From contig JAGGNK010006559.1 of NCBI GenBank assembly GCA_017590115.1, positions 7,863,784-7,927,783 of the forward strand: 64,000 nucleotides of DNA, written 5' to 3'. This DNA comes from Montifringilla adamsi. Taxonomy: Eukaryota; Chordata; Aves; Passeriformes; Passeridae. A program made the position numbers and the translations under genes. The notes beneath the pieces were generated by a model. That model was not told the origin of the DNA, made no database searches, and saw only the letters and a list, made by a program, of their open reading frames with translations. This document shows, piece by piece, positions 49,991 through 63,848 of this stretch (the first letter of the stretch is position 1; each line of letters opens with the position of its first letter).

Positions 49991-50998
49991 TCTGCAGATG
50001 TGTATCTGACCATTTATCTCTAGAAACTCTTCATCTCCCTGATAAAATGAACCACTTTAACTTTTCTTAAGCAGGCTCATCTTCTACTTCTGCTGTAAGG
50101 TAACAACTTTATAGATCAAGGTGAATTGGGAGTTTGCTTGTAAGTTCTGCTGTGAATACATGCACACTGAAATATTTTTGACTGAAGTTTCTGTGTAAAT
50201 TAACAGCATCATGCTCAAAGAAATCCATGCTTTTCAGTGATCTCTAAAATGGTCTGTATTGTGAGTGAAATTATGTTTTTCCATGTAGTGTTTAACCAAA
50301 GCATGATGCTTTGGTCATTAGTGTGTAGCTATTTTTCTCAGACTGGAAAGCCTGAGAAACCCTTGTGCTCTCCACAGTTTTGCAAGTGCTTGAAAGTGGC
50401 ACAAGCCACTGTTGCCTCTTGTGGTTTCTCCTTCCCTTTTTCTTGTACAAGTGTTTGTACAGGCACACAGGGGTTGGGTTGGAGACTGGTCTGGTTCTGA
50501 TGAGCTCTGAGAAACTTCCACTTTGTTTTGGCTGGTGTCATGTTCTTGGTTCTGTTCTCAGCTCAGCTGTGTAGACTCTTGTGCCTTCACAAAAGCAGAG
50601 GGAGATACAAGTGGCTCTGTTCAGTGGTTGCTTATCCTTGACTGGTTTAAGGTTTCTGTGCCTTAGTCCCTGTCCCTCTATAAAGTACATGCTAAACAGA
50701 CCTTTCCCTGAATACAAGAGTTTGGGAATTAAGAACTAACAGTTGCTTTCCCCCTTTTCCTTAATTCTGAACATCTCATTATTTGTCACTTTTTGTAATA
50801 GAAGACTAGAAATATGAAACAGAAGAGTGATGCATCAGACTGGGTCTATCGGGGCCATCCATGGGCTTGGGCTCTTTTGGACTGAACCCAGGCTAGTACA
50901 ATGTAATATACCGTTTTGATAACCAAGTGCAGCTTGGCTTAAGTCGTGGGGCTTTATGGGAGTAATGCTAGCTAGTTAAATTGCTACATAGGCACAGC

Positions 50999-51085
50999 TC
51001 TCCTGGGTCAGATCAAAGGCCCAGCTAGCTCTCCGTCAAATCTAGCACTAGCCAGTTGCAGATGCTAAGTGAAAGAGTAAAAGCA
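50999..51085 (+). repeat. Possible ancient amniote interspersed repeat fragment
   Basis: tcctgggtcagatcaaaggc, then cccagctagctctccgtc, actagccagttgcagatgct resemble a family common in reptile and bird genomes (pattern: cagaccaaaggtccatctag, cagtggccagtaccagatgc). The family name is not certain from memory; match is degraded. Confidence 0.4.
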
Positions 51086-51960
51086 AATTAGATAAACAGT
51101 TCTGCTTTTCCCAGTAAGCCTGATTCCTGGGAGAAATGCTCCACTGCTTTGCATGAAGAGTATGGGGTTTATGTCCTCTGGAGAGAATTTAGCATTTAGA
51201 AAGGGCAGAATTGGGGTAAAGAGAAAACGCCTCATTTCTGAAGTGTGAGAATAAGCGAAGATCTACCAACCCCTCGCTAACCAGTAGATGTGTGGGCACC
51301 GTTGGCTTCTTCTGTATGCAACGCATACTTTTCATGTTAAGGCATTCAGAATGTAGGACATGAGCTAGAAGGTGCTGAATTCATGTCAGCTGGAAAGACT
51401 ATTTGCCTAGGTCTTTTCACTTATTTTGTGAAGAACATGGACTTTTAGTTTCTCTAAGTTCACTGTTTTCCTGAGTGACATTGTGGGTTTTTTTAGTCAG
51501 GATTTGTGGACTGTGTGTCAGCCTTATAGTTAATGGTGAACCAAGTTCATCTTGCAGGCTTAAATTTGTCTTGGCTGTTTAGGAAAACAAACTCACAAAG
51601 CCTACTGCACGTAGAAAACATAGTTGTCACCTGTGACTGTGTAGCACACAGGCATCAGATACCGTGGGTGTACGCGTGTATCTTAAAGCAGGCTTGGGTT
51701 TAGTTTTGTTTTCTATACATGCATGTTGTGTGCAAACCTAAGGAGTGAATACAGACTGGTTAGAGTTAAGAAAAATACCAGCAACGTAGAAATATCTACA
51801 ATCAGCTTCTACGAAAACACAAATTGGTATTTCTATCTTTGTTTAAAAACAACTGTTCTTTTAATTACAGGTTAAGGATTAAAATCATGACTAAAAGAGA
51901 ACTTCACATTCTATTTAGACCATAAATGAGACAGTGGAACCAATTCTTTATACTGAGTTA

Positions 51961-52261
51961 CTGTTAGGAGCTAACAGAAAACAGATCAGGACAGTGAGTT
52001 GCTAAATCAATTTTGTGTTTTGTGTGTGTTAGATGACTTTCCTAACTTAACAATGCAGTCTAAGGTGCTAGAGGTTTATTGGACACAGCATTTTCCAACT
52101 ATACATGATAAACTGTTAGGAGCTAACAGAAAACAGATCAGGACAGTGAGTTGCTAAATCAATTGTGTTTTGTGTGTGTTAGATGACATTTCTAACTTAA
52201 CAATGCAGTCTGAGGTGCTAGAGGTTTATCGGACACAGCATTTTCCAACTATACATGATAA
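51961..52261. repeat. Tandem duplication, 152-bp unit, two copies
   Basis: Copy 1 (51961-52112) and copy 2 (52113-52261) align end to end. Both begin CTGTTAGGAGCTAACAG, itself a 7-bp inverted repeat with a 3-nt loop. I count a 3-nt deletion in the T run, two substitutions in gactttcc/gacatttc, and one each in ctaaggt/ctgaggt and ttattgg/ttatcgg. That is about 97% identity, pointing to a recent event. No element family recognised. Confidence 0.95.
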
Positions 52262-55200
52262 GATCACAGGTCTACTTCTCTTTCCAGCAGTATTGCTACC
52301 CTGATAGTTTCTTCCTTCCTTCTCAGTTTCCTCCTTCTTGCCTTCTGTTCAGTATCACTGTGTAATAGTTTCATGAAAGCAAGACACATGAGGGATCTGG
52401 GGGGGTAGAGATAATAGTGATGCATTATGTGAATACTGAGTCTGACACCTAGTAGCACCTTGATAGAAATAGAAAGCTGTGATCACAGTATTAAAATATG
52501 CTAACAAGCTGAAGGAGCTAATGGGCTTAATTTTTACAGTGCAGATGTTAATCCAGCACTTGTGCCGAATGCAATAACAAATGTGTGGGGGCTGATGGTG
52601 ATGTTATTGTGTTCTTGGCAGCACAGTCCTCCAAAACAATCTTCCTTTCTTTGATATTTTACTAAGAGTTAGAATGTTCTTTTTTGTGGTCTAAGATAAC
52701 AAATGTATAAATAAATTGGTATGACTAAGGCTGGTTGGGCTAGGGCCATCTTTATTTGAATGGATGTTCTCTAAGAATCGATGTACCCCTGTGTTTGGTG
52801 ATGGAGATTGCTGTTCCAGTTCTTGGATAGTTTGTGCTCCACATCTCCTACTAAATTTCAGATCGTTTTATTATTGTTGGTTTCAAAACTGTGCTCATCT
52901 AGCCAGAATAAACCATTTGCTTTGACGAACTGTTGAGCCACGGTCTGATATAAAGCTCAACTCCCAGTCTTTCCCAGAGAGGAGTCAGTAGTCTCCTGGA
53001 ACAGTCAAAGGGGCCTGTATTCCACTCCAGTGCCTCAGCCTCACCACCCACCTCATGGCATTTCAAATGGTCACACTCTTCCTTTGTGTTCAGTGCTTTG
53101 CAGCTAATGAGAATGATACTGCTATCCTGTGGAACCTTTCAGCTCTTTCAATAGGAAATGATCTTGACTTAATTCCAGCAGATTTGGATATTCCTGAAGA
53201 AATTACCTATTGTACCAGTGAAAGATTTGCTAGACATTGATGGGGATTATGATGTTGCAAACCTCTCCTTTTTGTTCTTTCTCCCTAAAAAAGTACTGAC
53301 TTGTTTAATTACCAGCAGGAAAGGTGCACGTGGCTTTTGTTTGTAATAATGTGCATCTCTCACTGTGAATACCTGTCACTTTTGATAGGCTGTTACAGTG
53401 TAGCTGAACAGTCAATTGGCCCTGAGTATTCAGGGCTGGTGGTGCTCCTCCAGCAAATAAATTTGCTGCAGGATAGAGCACAGGTTTCAAACCATGTCCC
53501 CTTTTGACAAGCATCTTAGATAATGTGCAAGGAAAATAAATTTCACTGATGTTAGAAAACTAAAGAAAGGACTGAAATATGAGGAATGGAAGACTTGTCA
53601 ATTAGTGAACAGGGCTTGCCACCAGTTCCAGGTTTGCTTGACATCTCTGCCACCAACTTCCTGTGCAATCCTGATGAAATAATTCTTTGTTTTCTTTCTG
53701 AATTCCCTTATTTAAAAAAGGGAGATAATGATGTTCATCTACTTCGCAGAAGTAATAAAAGAAGATGAAATTTTTATGTGGTTGAAAAACACGAAAAGCT
53801 GTAATAGTCTCTGAAAATGAGTACTGTGTACTGGGAAAAAGTGCAATTATAAGCTGACAGAGAGAATGAAAAAAAAAATTGAAAGTATGTGCTTTGTGTT
53901 GTGCATTAACATTGACACATACTGTCCATTATTAATATATGTATATTTTAATTTTTCACTTGAGTGGCAACAAGGAGATGGATATGCTAGATAGTTTCTA
54001 AGTAGGTACATAAAAATTTGGTACATAATTTGTATTAAAATGTGAGTAGAGACAAAAGATGAGGAGAGAGTTTTATCAGTCAACTGCAATTCCACAATTG
54101 AAGTAGAATATCCTAAAATGTGATGAATGTAATGCAATATAATGATGTTTGGTGGTGTGTTAGTGAAGTTTGAAAAAGATCTTTGGAAGGATTTAATCAA
54201 ATGAGGTCACCGGTCAACAGAATGATGAATTAAATTCAATCTTGATTAATGCAAGTAATTCATACTGGAGGGCAAAGTATTATACATTTTATTAGGTCCT
54301 AATTAATTGTGTAATTTAAGGAAAAGGACCACTAAAAAGCATTGCTATGAAAGGCTGAATGAAGATCTCTTTAGAGAATAGAGTTGTGGTCAGATAAAGT
54401 ATTTTGAGTCAATAAAAATAGGATGTGAAATGTTATGATGCTGCTACATAAATCAGCATTTAATCTTTATTTAGAATGCTGTGTTGCTGCAGCACAGAAA
54501 CATACTGTGGATGTAGAAAACATAGGAAAAAAACCAGAAAGAAACTGTAAACAGACCTGGATATGTATAGAGCCCAAATATTTTGGAATAATTTGCTTTT
54601 GAGTCTAGGTAAAGGGTGGGGTAATAAAAAGATACAGAGAACTATGGGTGTGGAACAGAGGTGTCTCGGGCACTTGGTATGTGTGGTAAGATTAGAAGAT
54701 CATTCAGTACAATTCAAAGCTGATAAAAAAAAATCTTTTCGCTGTCTTTAGGCTGTATTCCTCATTACCATGCAATGCTTTTGAGGCCAGGATTTAGCAA
54801 TACTTAAAGAAAGGAATCCTCTCAATACCAAGTCCACTTGTGTGTAATTTATCCAGGGGGTAGTTGTTAAGAAATGTATAAGAGGCATTCAGTTAATTTC
54901 TAGCTACAAGATGATGTTGAGAGCTTGGGAGGAAGACGTTTTCTCATTCTTTTGGAGAACTGAACATTATTATCCAGGAGGACTGCATGTGGGTTCCTAA
55001 ATTTGGTGTGAAACTGAAGTCCATAATAAGAGGACATGGCAGCTATGATCAAAATCCTTATGTGCATTTTCCCTGACTGAAGTACTTATTGATATTGCGT
55101 GTAACAGCCCTCTGTCATATCTTATAACACAGAAATCTCGACTGTCTTGTGTATCTATCTTTCATAGAAGGTGGTTATCTAGTGAGGCTGGCACAATGCG

Positions 55201-57734
55201 TTGCTCAACAAGTGAAAACTGTGGTATCTCTGCCAGCCTGTGCTGGATTCCTACTGCACACCATGCTGTAGCCCTGGGAGGGGTGTTGAGCACATCTCCA
55301 GCACAGGAGAGCATGCTGATGGGAAGAGTTTACTGGGAATTACAAAGGAAGCCGGTTTAAGCAAGCAAGGAATAGAATTAAATGTGTCGCAATATGGATT
55401 GGTATTTGATTCTTTGAAGTTTCCTACAGCCCTTCTGTCCATTCAACTCATGCAGTTAAACCAGATCCTCAGAAATGTCTACTCCTTAAACATGATGTAC
55501 TGAACTCCGTATGTAAATGCCCAACATTACTGGACAGCACTTGTGGGTCATCTCTTCTTGTAGGAGGTGATAACAGTTTCTTTGCCTATTGCAACACAAG
55601 CTCTCCATTAATTAGGACTTTGGGAGAGAAATGTGTGTAGGCTGTGAACATGCAGAGTGATGCAGAGAGGTGGGAAACAGATGTGTGGTCATATATGCAG
55701 CAGCCAGCTATTACTCAGATACCATCCGCCTGCTAATTAGTGCCTGGAATGTTGAATAACGTTGGTGTTTCTGTGATTGCTTGAGTGCAGTCCTGCATCT
55801 GGTTTTCACACTTGTCTCAATCGCTGCACAGTACCATAAGTAACATGCTTCAATTAAAATTGTTTTGAAAGTGATGTATCTAGAACTTCCTTGTTACAAC
55901 AGATTAATTTCTTGGCGTAGATTGCTGTAAGTACAGGGCCATCAGCTTTCTGTGCCCTTGGAGGGCTAGCATTTGGGTTAACACTGGAGGGGAAGTCTGG
56001 CTCATCCATTTTGTTTCCTGTCATGCTAATGAAACCAGTGTGTGCCATCTCAACTTTAAACTACCCCCTTGGTGATTCTCACTGTACCCCTTTCAGTGAT
56101 GAGACAGCAAAGATGAGCCAATTTCTGAGCTGCCACAGCTGGGGAAACTATGGGATAATGTTACCTTTGTGACAAGTGGCTCCTTAGGAAAACTAGTGCA
56201 ATTTATCTTAAGTTTGTGTTTTGCTCTATTATCTCTTAAAAATTTTGATGCAAAGTATTAGTATTTCCAGTTGCTATATGTCCTAAAAAAACCATGCATG
56301 CTTGCACACACATGAGCATATATTCTTAGAACGGACTTTTTTCTTTTGTGAAGTCCAGATCCGAGATACATTTCAGTCCTGCACATCATTATAGGAGCAG
56401 GCAGTAGCAGACAGCACAATTAGTTTTCCCTCACTGGGGTTATAAATTATCTACTACTCTGTGCTGTATTCCAGGTAAAAGGCACATCTGTAGATCAGAA
56501 GGATTGACTCTGAATGTGATGCCAGAACATAAATACAGAGATGATTTTTCTCTGATCCAGTTTCTGCATTTGTAAAATGTTTCTCACACTTTCCTGGAAC
56601 TTCCTTCTTTATCCATATGAAGAAGCCCATGAATTAGAGACTGTTTCTAAACCTCCAGGTAACTGCGGAAGTAATCCCTCTTTCCCCCCTTCCCTTCTCC
56701 CCCTGCTTATCTTCCCTCCCCAATATTTTAGAATGCTAAAACATTGTTTTTCCTCCCACAGTTGAAAGGTGTATTTTGCAGAATACAGATGAGATATTTT
56801 TTGGCTAACAAAGAATAAAGCGAAACAAGAGACACGTTTTTCAAGTACAAATGGGGCTTTAGAGATCCCTATTGGAGAGCCTAATTTCTATGTAAGCACA
56901 ACTGTTTCTCCATATTGCCTGGAACACTTCAGTTATGTACTTGGCCATACTTTCTAGTATGGATTCTATAAAGACATCATTTGTCGCAATAATAATTGTG
57001 TACAAAAATGTTTATGCACAATAAAAATGGATTTCAGAGACCTTTGAATTGCACCCACAGATACAAAATTTTTCAGTGCTTTTCAATATACTGAGCTAGA
57101 TTAAATGATAGTAATATTAATAAATAGGATTCCTCTCTCCATTCTGCAGGGCTAACTAAACTTAGTGCTTTGAAGCATATCAGGTTTTCTTTGTTTTTAA
57201 TATTTCTAATTTTTGGCCTCTAGTGCAAAAGGTGAACTATTATTTAAATATGAAAATCTTGCTTGCAGAGTGCATTTTCATTACACTGGTGGTCTCTGAC
57301 TGAAAAAGAGCAATCACAGACTTTATAGCATATTTTTAACTAGGTGGATAACTGGTTATTACAGGGAATGTGTTGGGGTTTTTTTTCCCAGCTAAATAGA
57401 AAAATTACGTTAGTAAACTACAGACTGCATAGGCTTTTTATAGAAATTGTTTTCTTTAATTATGTCATATATAAGCCCCAGTCAAAAGGTATATTTGTCC
57501 CTGATTTCAACAGCAGTTAAGTCATTTAAGTAGGAGCTAGACACACAAATGTGTTCTATATGTGACCATAGTAGCTATTTAAGCTGAGGATTTAAGCAGA
57601 CAGAATGTAATTATCCCCATTGCAAGACTAATACACAAGGGAAAAATGCCATAGGATTTTGTAATAGCAGCAAGTGGTCAAGACATTACATTTATGCTTT
57701 GCTAGTTTTACCAGCTGTGTCTCATTCCATTATT

Positions 57735-57775
57735 CAGACAGACAGACAGACACATACACACACACACACACACAC
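57735..57775. repeat. (CAGA)n(CA)n compound microsatellite
   Basis: Four caga units followed by a ca run interrupted once by ta. Likely length-polymorphic. Confidence 0.95.
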
Positions 57776-59339
57776 CTCTCTTCTAATTAATTATAGTTGT
57801 CTACCAGTGGGGGAGGAAAAAAAAAACAACTCCAGAGGTGATTTTCCAGAGAAAATCTGATTCCAGAGTGGGGCCACTGCTAGAAATCTGCAGATGTGAA
57901 ATAGGTTTTTGAGGTTTAAAAATCTTTGATCATCACATGAATCTGAAAATGAAATGCAGTTGTTGAGATTTTCTTAGTGATCTACTTATCTCAGTTAAAA
58001 TCAAAAGAAAATATCAGAAAAAGACTTTGGTTTTTCTGCCTCATGTTATGCATGAAGCTGCATCTATCCATGATCCACAGTGACAAAACATTACTCTGTG
58101 GGAAACACAGTGAAGGCAGGGCACTGTGTGTTAGAAACCAGGGTTTAAAGTGCTACTTCCAAATGGACAGGTATAGCGGGTGATGCCACATCACCTACAT
58201 TCCTAAACTGTTAATCTTTTTAAAAAACCCTTATATTTCACATGGCATAACATCTTCTTGCCAACAGTGCCTTGCTCTCTCCTGAAGTACGGTGTGTGTG
58301 AAGGAGAGCTGGCTGAGCACGAACACTGGGAAATAGAAATTAAAACAGCTACAAATACATGAGTGTTTGAAGATGGTAAAATAGTGTTTTGGGGTTTTTT
58401 CACATCTTTGGTAGAGGGCTGGGGTAGAAGATGGTCTTTTAAGGCTCTTGAGTACAAATAAGAGCAAACATCTAATCCTTTCAGTTGCACAGGTGTTTGT
58501 TTTCTACGTGACTGAATCACTTGCTCTTCTGAAGGCATCAACCCTGGTCTCTAAATCCTCCTGCTGGCCTGTGAATCTTGTCAATATTTTATTTTTTCAA
58601 CAGGAATTAAAGCCCCATCTTGACTTTGTAGCCTCCATTTGATTCCTTCACAGGCTAATTGCTGGCCTTTGGCAGTGTGTTGAAGTTAGGCATGGATAAA
58701 TCATGTTTCATGGACATGAAGCCCTCACGATGCACTGCAGTTTTGCAGTTTTTCCGCTGCTTATAGGAGTAATTGTATTCTGACAGAGCATTTTATTTGT
58801 TATGTTGCATGTCTGTAGTGTACATTGCCTGAAAATAGTTGAGGCTTCTACAAAATGCTACATTGACTTGTTTAAACAGTGACAATCCTCAGAAAAAACA
58901 CCTGTGCTTTCTAGGTGTGTCCATGAAGGATGGAGAAACAGGGGCAGTACAAGTCTGAGAGTGAACAGATTGGGTGAGATTTGGTAGAGAGACTGGAAGA
59001 TGGATAACTTGTGATAGGCTGAGCAAGGCTGCCTGACAAGTCAGTAGGTGGGCAGAAAGCAGGAGGTGTGGCAGGTTGTGGGAAGAAAAAGTTGCTGGAG
59101 TTCCCAAAGACATCGCCCTGCCTTGCGTGGCTATTGCCATCCGAAACTCGCTATGTGTGCCTGTGTGCCGGCTGCCCTTCCTGCTGCTTGTCCTGAATCA
59201 GTTCATTGGAACTCCCCGGGGTTTTGGGTCCTGCTGTTTCTGCAGCAAACCCAGCAGGCAGCTCTGGGGCTCACAGTCCTGGGTTTGCAGTCAGCCACTC
59301 TGCATGAGCATGTTGGTGGTGAGAATGCTGCTCCAAGAG

Positions 59340-59760
59340 GAGCGCTGCAAATCCTCGTTTGTTCACATTCAGGGTGATTGGAACGCCTGATTGTACTGTC
59401 AGTGTTTCATGAAGAAACACCAAGCAATAATCCATCGTTTTAAACACCCTGTAAAGGCAATTGGGAAATTAAGTGCTGCAGGATTAGGGTCCTAATTGCT
59501 CATATACAGTGTCTCAGCTCAGGCTGGTGAAAATAGACCTTGTTTCTTTCTTACGTGGCATCATTCCTTTCACGCCTAAATTAGGCAGTGATTAAAAAGA
59601 TCTATAACTGAGGTTGTCTGGGGCCCTTTGATCGGGCTGGGTGGGAAGGACCTCGCATTGAAAGAAGCTTTGTTGATTTAGCTGTGCTGGATATCTAATG
59701 ATTCATCCTGACTGTTAATTTCATAAGTACTAAATGTAGTAAATATGCTTAAATATAAAC
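59340..59760. promoter_or_regulatory. Candidate conserved non-coding element (enhancer-like)
   Basis: Dense in short developmental factor motifs in complex, non-repetitive sequence: inverted GTGTTTC/GAAACAC at 59402-59420 (forkhead-like), TAATTG at 59493-59498 and further TAAT sites near 59696 and 59716 (homeodomain-like), and CTTTGATC at 59626-59633 (TCF/LEF). Complexity and lack of repeat signature suggest constraint, but I cannot measure conservation, and such motifs are common by chance. Confidence 0.3.
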
Positions 59761-61990
59761 AACAAAAGAAAAAAAATAAAATGTTTCAAGTGTTGAATGT
59801 ATTTCATACCTATGGATGACTGGCAGATTAAATACCAGGGACCTGGCAGTGTGTGCATGGCTCTGGTTCAGCTGCAGCTCCTTGACCAAGCTGGTGGGCT
59901 TAAGTACTAGGAAAAAGATGAGTTAGAGATTGCCACCATTGCTGGTGAGGAGGGTTAAATAGCATGAATACGGAGGAAGCTGTGTTTTAATAGTATTTGT
60001 GTTTGTAGTGTAAATTCCTTCATGTCTTCTGTTACATGAGCAAATATAGTACAAGGGCTTGCTACTTTTTCATTTTAATTTCAAAAGAAGTTGGGAACGA
60101 TACACACAGAACACATCCAAGGAGGCCTATTTAATATGGACATACAGAGTAGCAAAATTGAGACCTGGTGGCATAAAGGGGGTTCTCTTAAAGCATTGCT
60201 TGGTGTAGTTAATTCATGTCACAACACATCTATATACAGGGTAAGCTTCAGCAAATTCTGGGTTGGAGGAGAAGGGTGTTAGGACTTGCTGATTGTAGGA
60301 CAGTGATTCTCTTCATGAACAGATACACTGCCAATGCAAACTGGTGCTGAAAACAAACATGTAGAAAACATGGATGGTGGCACGTAGTATGCTGGTACCG
60401 GTTGTGAGGACCTGAATTCATGCTTGTAGGTAAAAGTACTAAACTTCAGCAAAATGCTTCCTTTCACTGAACCCTATCTACTTTTTTCAGCTGCCCATTG
60501 CTGAGGAAAAAAGTGAAAGGAGCTCATGAAATATGGCTTCGTCTCCCTTTGATTCAGTTGATGCCAAGGATGGAACTAGCCAGTGATTTCCACTCTTTGT
60601 TCTTGCATCCTGCCATCCTTTGATGTTTTGCCTCCTAAAATCCTTTTTGCCAAATCAATCCAACTCCTTCTGGTCAAAGTGTGGGTGTTACAATGTCCAC
60701 TGACAGCTTTGAGGTTCCTTGCTTTCATTCAGGCACTTGGAAAGGCACAATGAGGCAGCAAGGAAGATAAAAGGAGTAATTTAGACGTCAGTTTCAGATG
60801 AAAGAATCAAGTTTGGTGACATATTCCAGTCTAACAGTATGGCTTCTGTTCTTTGGGGCAAAATATATAAGAATAAACTGAACAAAGAAGTATTCATACT
60901 GTATCTGCTGAATTGTAACCCTGTCCTGTGTTGTACACCAGGTTTTTAAACCATGTGGATTTTAATGAAGAAAATTAACTGGAAGTTTGATGCCTTCTCC
61001 TTTCTCCTTTCTCTCTTCCCTTTCCACTCTCCTGTTCTTTAAAATCACCACACATGACCACTGTAGGAGGAGTTTTCAGGAATCAGTTCAGGATCAAAGT
61101 CTGGATTTCATAGACCCATGTCAGGTCACAGAGGTGCTTTGCATGAATTTGCCACCATGTAAGGAGCAGTTCTAGCTTTAAAAGATTTATATCTTATTTG
61201 TCAATATATTTATGTTATTTAAACTTAGTTATATTATCTCCTTAGTAAGAGGCAGTCTCCTCAGTGTACTGGAAGGGAGTGCAGAGTGTTCAGTGTTTAC
61301 TGAAAGGCTCTATAGAGCTAGAATCTGCTGAAAAAGTACCCAGTTCATCACAATGAGCTATTTTCTGGAAGCTTAAGATTTTTTTTTCTTTTTTTTTGAG
61401 AAGGTCATTTGGGTCTGTATTAACTTGAGCTGACTTCTATATTTTTTTCCCACAAAACATAATGTAAACTTTGTACATTCCCAGTGATAAGTCAAATGTT
61501 ACAGCAAGCTCAAGGAGCGATTTGTGCTCTGGGAAATGAAACTCCACTGAAGCTTGGTGTGTTGTTAAAGGTCTTCTCAGAAACAGGCTTCATTCAGCAT
61601 GTTTGGTTAAATTCTCAAAGATGGCACATATTCCGAGAAATAGATATTAACTGAACTGCTAAGTTGAAAAGGGCATAGAAGGAAAAGAGTAATAAAAAAA
61701 ATTTAGAGCATGTCAGCTGAAGTTCATTTACACAAAAAGACATGGCAATTAAGGTAAACTAAATACTGTTATAAACAAACTAATAAACTAATTTTAATTA
61801 AAATTAAGCGTGACTGGATTTATGTCCTCCTCATTGCTCATGAAGAAGTGGGTTTGTACTCTCTACACCATGCCCCAATCAGAGTGTTCCTTTTTGGTAG
61901 TTTCAGTTATTCAGTCCAGAAAAAAAAACAACCTAGAAACTGGCTTCTTGGAATACTTCTTAATGTTTTTCAATAAAATGAGCACAGCCT

Positions 61991-62070
61991 TTGTTTTTTC
62001 TTTTGTTTTGTTTGTTTTTGAGTTTGTTTAGTTTTTTCTCTTTTTGTTGTTTTTGGTTTTGGTTTTTTTC
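61991..62070. repeat. TTTTG-type low-complexity tract
   Basis: About 80 bp of T runs broken by single G or GG. Confidence 0.85.
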
Positions 62071-63036
62071 TTGGAAAACTCCATTGGATCTGTGTTGTTT
62101 GGATTTATCTCTTTAGATCTGCCTCCTTCTGATTACCAGGGGGAATGGCATGGTGTTTTTTTGCTAAATCAACTTAGCACAGGCTAGTTTTGCTGCCTGA
62201 GGAAAGTGTAATCTTTCACCTCTTGCTGGTGTAGCTGTACTTAAGTATTTACAGGTTATATTTTCTTCTGTGGGATTGTTTGTTTGTTTTTCATTACTGA
62301 CTTTAAGAAGACCAAATTTACACTTTAGAACAAATCTACTTGCGTACAAGACTACTGGAAAAAAAAATGCTTTTGGAACAAAGAATGATTATGATGAAAC
62401 TCATCTTCTCCCAAAGAGCCTTCCATGTGAAGTGCCCCAAAATTCTCGTTGGCTTGTCTTGGGTCCTTGTTTTTATCGTTTTGTTGTGTCCTCAGGCTTG
62501 GACTTTTTGTCCTAATTCTCTATTGTTTAAAAAAAAAAAAATGTTCTGGTTGGGTAAACATTTGTTGAAAGAAAATGTGACCTGTGATATAAACTTGTAA
62601 AATAGGTTGTTTTTTAAGGCTGTCCGTATTCTGAGTAAACAGGAAGACTAAAAACTTTTGTTTAGGATTGTGAAGCCTGTATTGACATAAATATATCCAA
62701 ATTACCTAAAATGGTAAATTGTGATATGTTCATCACATAGCAGTGCAAATGTTTTCATGTTGGAGGTGTGATTATGATCTATAGAGCGAGTGCAACAGTG
62801 CTAGTTGGGATGTAAAGTTCTTTGCTGGAAATAGCAATGTGTCCAGTCACATGATGTCACTGCACCCCTCATTTTCATTGGGTCATGCATGTGTTCCAAC
62901 TATTTTCAGAAACACTGAGTATCTTCAGATTGGGTGTGATGTTCTTGGTGCCTGGGAAAGGGGCACTCAGTCTTTTGGATCTGTGACTATCCTATGCCTC
63001 ATCCACCAGTGACTGTCCAGTTGTAGATCTAACACC

Positions 63037-63068
63037 TTTTTTCTTTTTTCTTTTTTTTTTTTTTTTTT
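63037..63068. repeat. Polypyrimidine tract (T-runs with C)
   Basis: T6 C T6 C T18, followed by atatatag. No adjacent retroelement body recognised. Confidence 0.85.
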
Positions 63069-63792
63069 ATATATAGAAAGGAAACAAAGAGCTTATGTTA
63101 AATTAGAAACCTTCTGGTTTAGGTTTGGAATCATCTCCTAGGGAAGCCATCATGAAAACAATTTTCTCCAGCCTAAAACATATAGGTAGGAGGAAAACTA
63201 CAGAGAGTTATGTTGAAAAGCAAGAAAACATAACTGGCCCTTGAACAGCTGCTACTGTCTGCCCTTTTTAATGATCGGAGCCGGCTGTACAGCAGAGAAA
63301 TAAAAGGGGAAAAAGCCCAGAAGCTCCTGAAGTAAATGTAAAAAAGCAGGGAGCAAGGCTTCCCTTCAATAGCGAACAAGAGGGTTCTCCAGCATTCCCT
63401 GATCCATTCCTGTATTTACCCATTGTAACTGCTTACCAAACCCCTTCAAAAGTTTCCTCCCAAAATTTATTCTAAATCAAGACACAAACCAAAACATCCT
63501 CCAGAACACCAGCAGTGACATAGATAGCTTCCAAGCCCAGGGCTGTGGAAGCAGAAGCTGGTGAGGGAAAAAGCCACTTGATGTGAAAGAGCAAAGGGCA
63601 GAGGTTGAGTTTATCTGGCAGGACTTTACACTGGGCGCCCAGTCTTTGTGTAACTGAAGGGACTTTGAATAAGGGACAAACTAATTTAGCATCTTCCAGG
63701 AAATCTGAATTTTTTTTCATTTTATTTAAATTCCTCGAACAGTGACGCACATATTCCTGGAAAAGGTCAACATCAGCAAGCAGGTTAGTGGG

Positions 63793-63848
63793 TAAATTTT
63801 GTTGACGAGTGCCAGTGAAATAAATTTTGTTGACAAATGCCAGTGACC
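63793..63848. repeat. 28-bp tandem duplication (2 copies)
   Basis: taaattttgttgacgagtgc at 63793 recurs as taaattttgttgacaaatgc at 63821, each followed by cagtga. Period 28. Confidence 0.9.

Noticed and set aside
51961..52261. CRISPR-like or satellite array
   Set aside because: Only two direct copies with no spacers, in a vertebrate genome. A simple tandem duplication explains it.
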